Shown here: positions 61,767-64,000 of the stretch, piece by piece | Layout: every line of letters begins with the position of its first letter | How positions within the stretch are numbered: position 1 is the stretch's first letter | Source: Lachnotalea glycerini | GTDB taxonomy: Bacteria > Bacillota > Clostridia > Lachnospirales > Lachnospiraceae | NCBI RefSeq assembly: GCF_003201285.1 | Contig: NZ_QICS01000002.1 | Span: forward strand, 496,001 to 560,000 | Reading direction: 5' to 3' | Length of the DNA: 64,000 nt | The notes under the pieces: model-generated | What the model saw: the letters and a program-made list of their open reading frames with translations, nothing else | Database searches by the model: none | Told to the model about the DNA's origin: nothing | Translations under genes and position numbers: made by a program

Positions 61767-64000
61767 CAACAAGTATCGTGAGTATTTTGATATTGATGAA
61801 GCGTATTTTCCTTGCATTGATGACTCTGCAATCAATGCGGGCGCTCCTTGGGATAATACATATCCACACGAAACATTTATCAGTCTTTTGAAAAAGACCG
61901 AGTATATGCTTGGTGGTAGCACAAAGCGTTCTCTTTGGATTCAGGGTGCATACGGCACAGGCAAGAGCCAGTGTGCGTTGGCACTCAGAAAAATCCTTGA
62001 AGCTCCGGAAGATGAGCTACAAGACTATTGGAATAAGTATGAGCCACTGCAAAATCAAAGCGATTTGCTTCAAAAACTGCTCGGTCATAAGTCACGCGGT
62101 ATTGTGACAGCACATCGCTATGCTTCCGGCGGTATCAGCACTCCTCGCGAATTCTTCTTTGCTATACAAGAGAGTATAAAAGCTGCTCTTATCTCTGCCA
62201 ATAAGAAGCGTTCAAGTGATAACATTCTTAAATTAGGCGAAAACACTTTAAAGGAGAATGCAATCGCTTGGATTAAAGAAAATAAGTTTATCATTGAAGA
62301 ACTGCTGAAAAAGCCAAAATGGTCAGCGGTCTTCTCGCAATCCACAGCAGATGAAGTGCTGTCTGCATTGCAAAGAAGTGGTGATGTAAGAAATCTAATG
62401 AACAACCTTTTCCGCCTTGCTGAAGATGGTATCACAGCATTCTCGTTAGATGCTGAGAGCCTTAAGGCTTGGATTCGTGATGTTATAAAGCAAAATGATA
62501 TAAAGATTGTATTTGTTTGGGATGAGTTCAGTGGTTATTTTAAAAATAACAACTCATTGGACGAATTTCAGAATATCGTATCCTTATGTCAAGAAATACC
62601 GTTTTATCTTATTGTCGTTACACACCAAACTGGTCATATTATGTCTAACGAAGACCCGTCGTGGAAAGTAGTTAAGCAACGTTTTGACTTTACGGAGATA
62701 ACTCTTCCTGACAACATTGCATTTGAACTTATTGGTCATGCCTTTAATGTGAAGCAGTCAGCAAAAGATAGTTGGAACGTGTTAGTAGATGGCGATTTGA
62801 ATGAGCAACTTGCCGCTTCAAGAACAGCGGTAATGAAAGCGGCGAAGATTGAAGACCCACAAGTTATGAAAAACATTGTACCGATTCACCCTGTAGCGGC
62901 ATTGATACTAAAAAACATTGCTTCTGCATTCCAGTCAAATCAACGTAGTATGTTTGATTTCATCAAGTCATCAAACATGGATGATGTAAAAGCATTTCAA
63001 TGGTTTATTGAAACCACAGGTCCCGAAGATGACCATCCACTGCTCACTGTAGATATGCTGTGGAATTTTTTCTATGAAAATGGTAAAGATTATCTTGCTT
63101 CTGATATACGACTTATTTTAGACACCTTCCCTCAGCAACAAAATTTGAGAGATGATGAGCAAGCTGTATTAAAAGCAGTACTTATCATGCAGGCGATTGA
63201 CCAACGATTGAGTGGAGCTATTGAACTATTTAAGGCTACAGAGCAGAATCTGAGCTATGTGTTTGAGGGTATCTCTTCTGGGTTGGATGTGTCCTGTAAA
63301 AATATAGCGAAGGGACTCAAGGAAAAGGGTATATTGATTACCCAACCAATAAGCGGAGGGCGTAATGTTTATGCTGCTGCGGTACTTGCTGGTGATCAAG
63401 CGAAGATTGACATTCACAAGAAAAATGTGCGTGAAAGTAATACAACGTCAAAACTTGTAACAGAAGGCGGACTTTCTACTGTGCTGTCGCTTTCTCCCGC
63501 TCTTCGTTTGCGTTTTGAATCTGAGCCGAACACAGGGAAAATCACGCCTGTAACAGTTACTGACTTCACACGAACAATCAATATCTTGCGTGATAAATCT
63601 ACAGGCTGGAATTTCCATGCCGTTATTGCCTTCGCAAAAGACGAAACAGAGGCTGCCGGATTCCGCAAGACAATTAAAGAGGCTGTTGCAGATAAGCAAT
63701 ATGAAAAAATTGTGTTTATAGATGCACTCTCAACTCCGCTTGGAATGGAAGCTTTTGAGCAGTATGTGGAATTTTCCGCAATGGCAATGTACTATAATGG
63801 GAACAGCAATAAGACTTCAGGGGAGAACGCAGAAAAAGCTCGCCATGTATTAGACCAAGACTGGAGAAATCGTATTTATAATGGGCAGTTTGTTGTATAT
63901 ACATATGAGAATCAGGAAGGCGAAAAGCTGGGGAACGGGCAAGGGGTAGCGAGTGTACTTCAGACAATTGTGATGTCACGTTTTCAATATACATTTGATT
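61759..64000 (+). CDS. brxC: BrxC/PglY-like P-loop ATPase (3' partial)
   Basis: A large ATPase whose gene runs off the window; 747 codons are open with no stop. ATG 61759 follows AAGGAGGACATAGC and overlaps the brxP-like gene by 8 bp. The start KYREYFDIDEAYFPCIDDSA and the Walker A SLWIQGAYGTGKSQCALAL are typical of BrxC/PglY as I recall them; Walker B is probably IVFVWDEFSGYF, followed by LIVVTHQTGH as sensor 1. BrxC is needed for BREX defence and is normally about 1,200 aa, so some 450 codons are missing. The next genes should be pglZ and brxL if this is type 4 BREX. Confidence 0.75.
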   Translation, partial: MANNKYREYFDIDEAYFPCIDDSAINAGAPWDNTYPHETFISLLKKTEYMLGGSTKRSLWIQGAYGTGKSQCALALRKILEAPEDELQDYWNKYEPLQNQSDLLQKLLGHKSRGIVTAHRYASGGISTPREFFFAIQESIKAALISANKKRSSDNILKLGENTLKENAIAWIKENKFIIEELLKKPKWSAVFSQSTADEVLSALQRSGDVRNLMNNLFRLAEDGITAFSLDAESLKAWIRDVIKQNDIKIVFVWDEFSGYFKNNNSLDEFQNIVSLCQEIPFYLIVVTHQTGHIMSNEDPSWKVVKQRFDFTEITLPDNIAFELIGHAFNVKQSAKDSWNVLVDGDLNEQLAASRTAVMKAAKIEDPQVMKNIVPIHPVAALILKNIASAFQSNQRSMFDFIKSSNMDDVKAFQWFIETTGPEDDHPLLTVDMLWNFFYENGKDYLASDIRLILDTFPQQQNLRDDEQAVLKAVLIMQAIDQRLSGAIELFKATEQNLSYVFEGISSGLDVSCKNIAKGLKEKGILITQPISGGRNVYAAAVLAGDQAKIDIHKKNVRESNTTSKLVTEGGLSTVLSLSPALRLRFESEPNTGKITPVTVTDFTRTINILRDKSTGWNFHAVIAFAKDETEAAGFRKTIKEAVADKQYEKIVFIDALSTPLGMEAFEQYVEFSAMAMYYNGNSNKTSGENAEKARHVLDQDWRNRIYNGQFVVYTYENQEGEKLGNGQGVASVLQTIVMSRFQYTFD

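Noticed and set aside
1-64000. tRNA, rRNA or riboswitch genes
   Set aside because: Looked for tRNA TTCRA-type loops with CCA-proximal stems and for known riboswitch cores in longer gaps; nothing convincing was seen by eye.

Overview
The window reads as chromosomal DNA of a low-GC, spore-forming, anaerobic Firmicute. It is most likely a plant-polysaccharide-degrading member of the Lachnospiraceae (Lachnoclostridium-like); this is inferred from gene content only. The supporting evidence is a secreted mannanase and cellulase with CBM3 modules, a spore photoproduct lyase, pyruvate phosphate dikinase, a GlcT-type antitermination circuit, and the era-yqzL-recO / glyS housekeeping block. Nearly all genes are on the + strand, with strong AGGAGG-type ribosome binding sites. 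No rRNA, tRNA or CRISPR array was seen.

Layout. (1) 1-4360: the 3' part of a GH26 beta-mannanase gene and a complete GH9 endoglucanase gene, closed by a strong terminator. (2) 4412-14230: a bacteriocin-type export cluster. It has a C39 peptidase-ABC exporter, two double-glycine precursors with near-identical leaders and unrelated mature parts, small membrane proteins that may give immunity, a GyrI-like effector-binding protein, an HlyD-type adaptor and an Ig-like (Big2) repeat surface protein. A decayed second copy of the transporter (about 8060-8340) and a broken second copy of the HlyD start (14000-14226) show that the locus grew by duplication and then decayed. (3) 14328-19528: glycerophosphodiester phosphodiesterase, spore photoproduct lyase, and glcT plus a glucose-type PTS EIICBA gene. 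The two PTS genes each follow a RAT antiterminator site that overlaps a terminator. (4) 19549-22130: an insertion-sequence graveyard with an IS1182-like remnant, a truncated EcsC-like gene and a frameshifted IS110 element that may carry a bridge-RNA region.

(5) 22590-36172: the most unusual part, a very AT-rich biosynthetic cluster that looks like an undescribed radical-SAM RiPP pathway. In order it has an ABC exporter, a one-TM accessory protein, three tiny precursor-like genes (two Cys-rich, one without the Cys-rich core), a hairpin, a CPBP membrane protease-like protein, a PqqD-like protein, a B12-binding-type radical SAM enzyme, a small protein, an RRE-radical SAM-SPASM enzyme, a class III PLP aminotransferase, a second B12-type radical SAM enzyme with a C-terminal Cys cluster, a SAM methyltransferase, and an ATPase/permease pair that may give self-protection. 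(6) 36179-37785: more IS debris, a DUF4177 gene and an internally deleted argC pseudogene.

(7) 37938-44569: the phosphate regulon pstSCAB-phoU-phoP-phoR, preceded by TTTACA-type repeats that resemble PhoP boxes. PstS appears circularly permuted. (8) 44636-56504: core genes (TIGR04086-type membrane protein, HAD phosphatase, M16C peptidase, era, yqzL, recO, a lipoprotein, glyS, ppdK). (9) 56844-64000: a defence island with an XRE regulator, an unrecognised 726-aa protein, a PAPS-reductase/ferredoxin fusion and the start of a large P-loop ATPase. The last two match what I recall of type 4 BREX (BrxP and BrxC/PglY). The window ends inside the ATPase gene, so the expected pglZ and brxL would lie beyond it.
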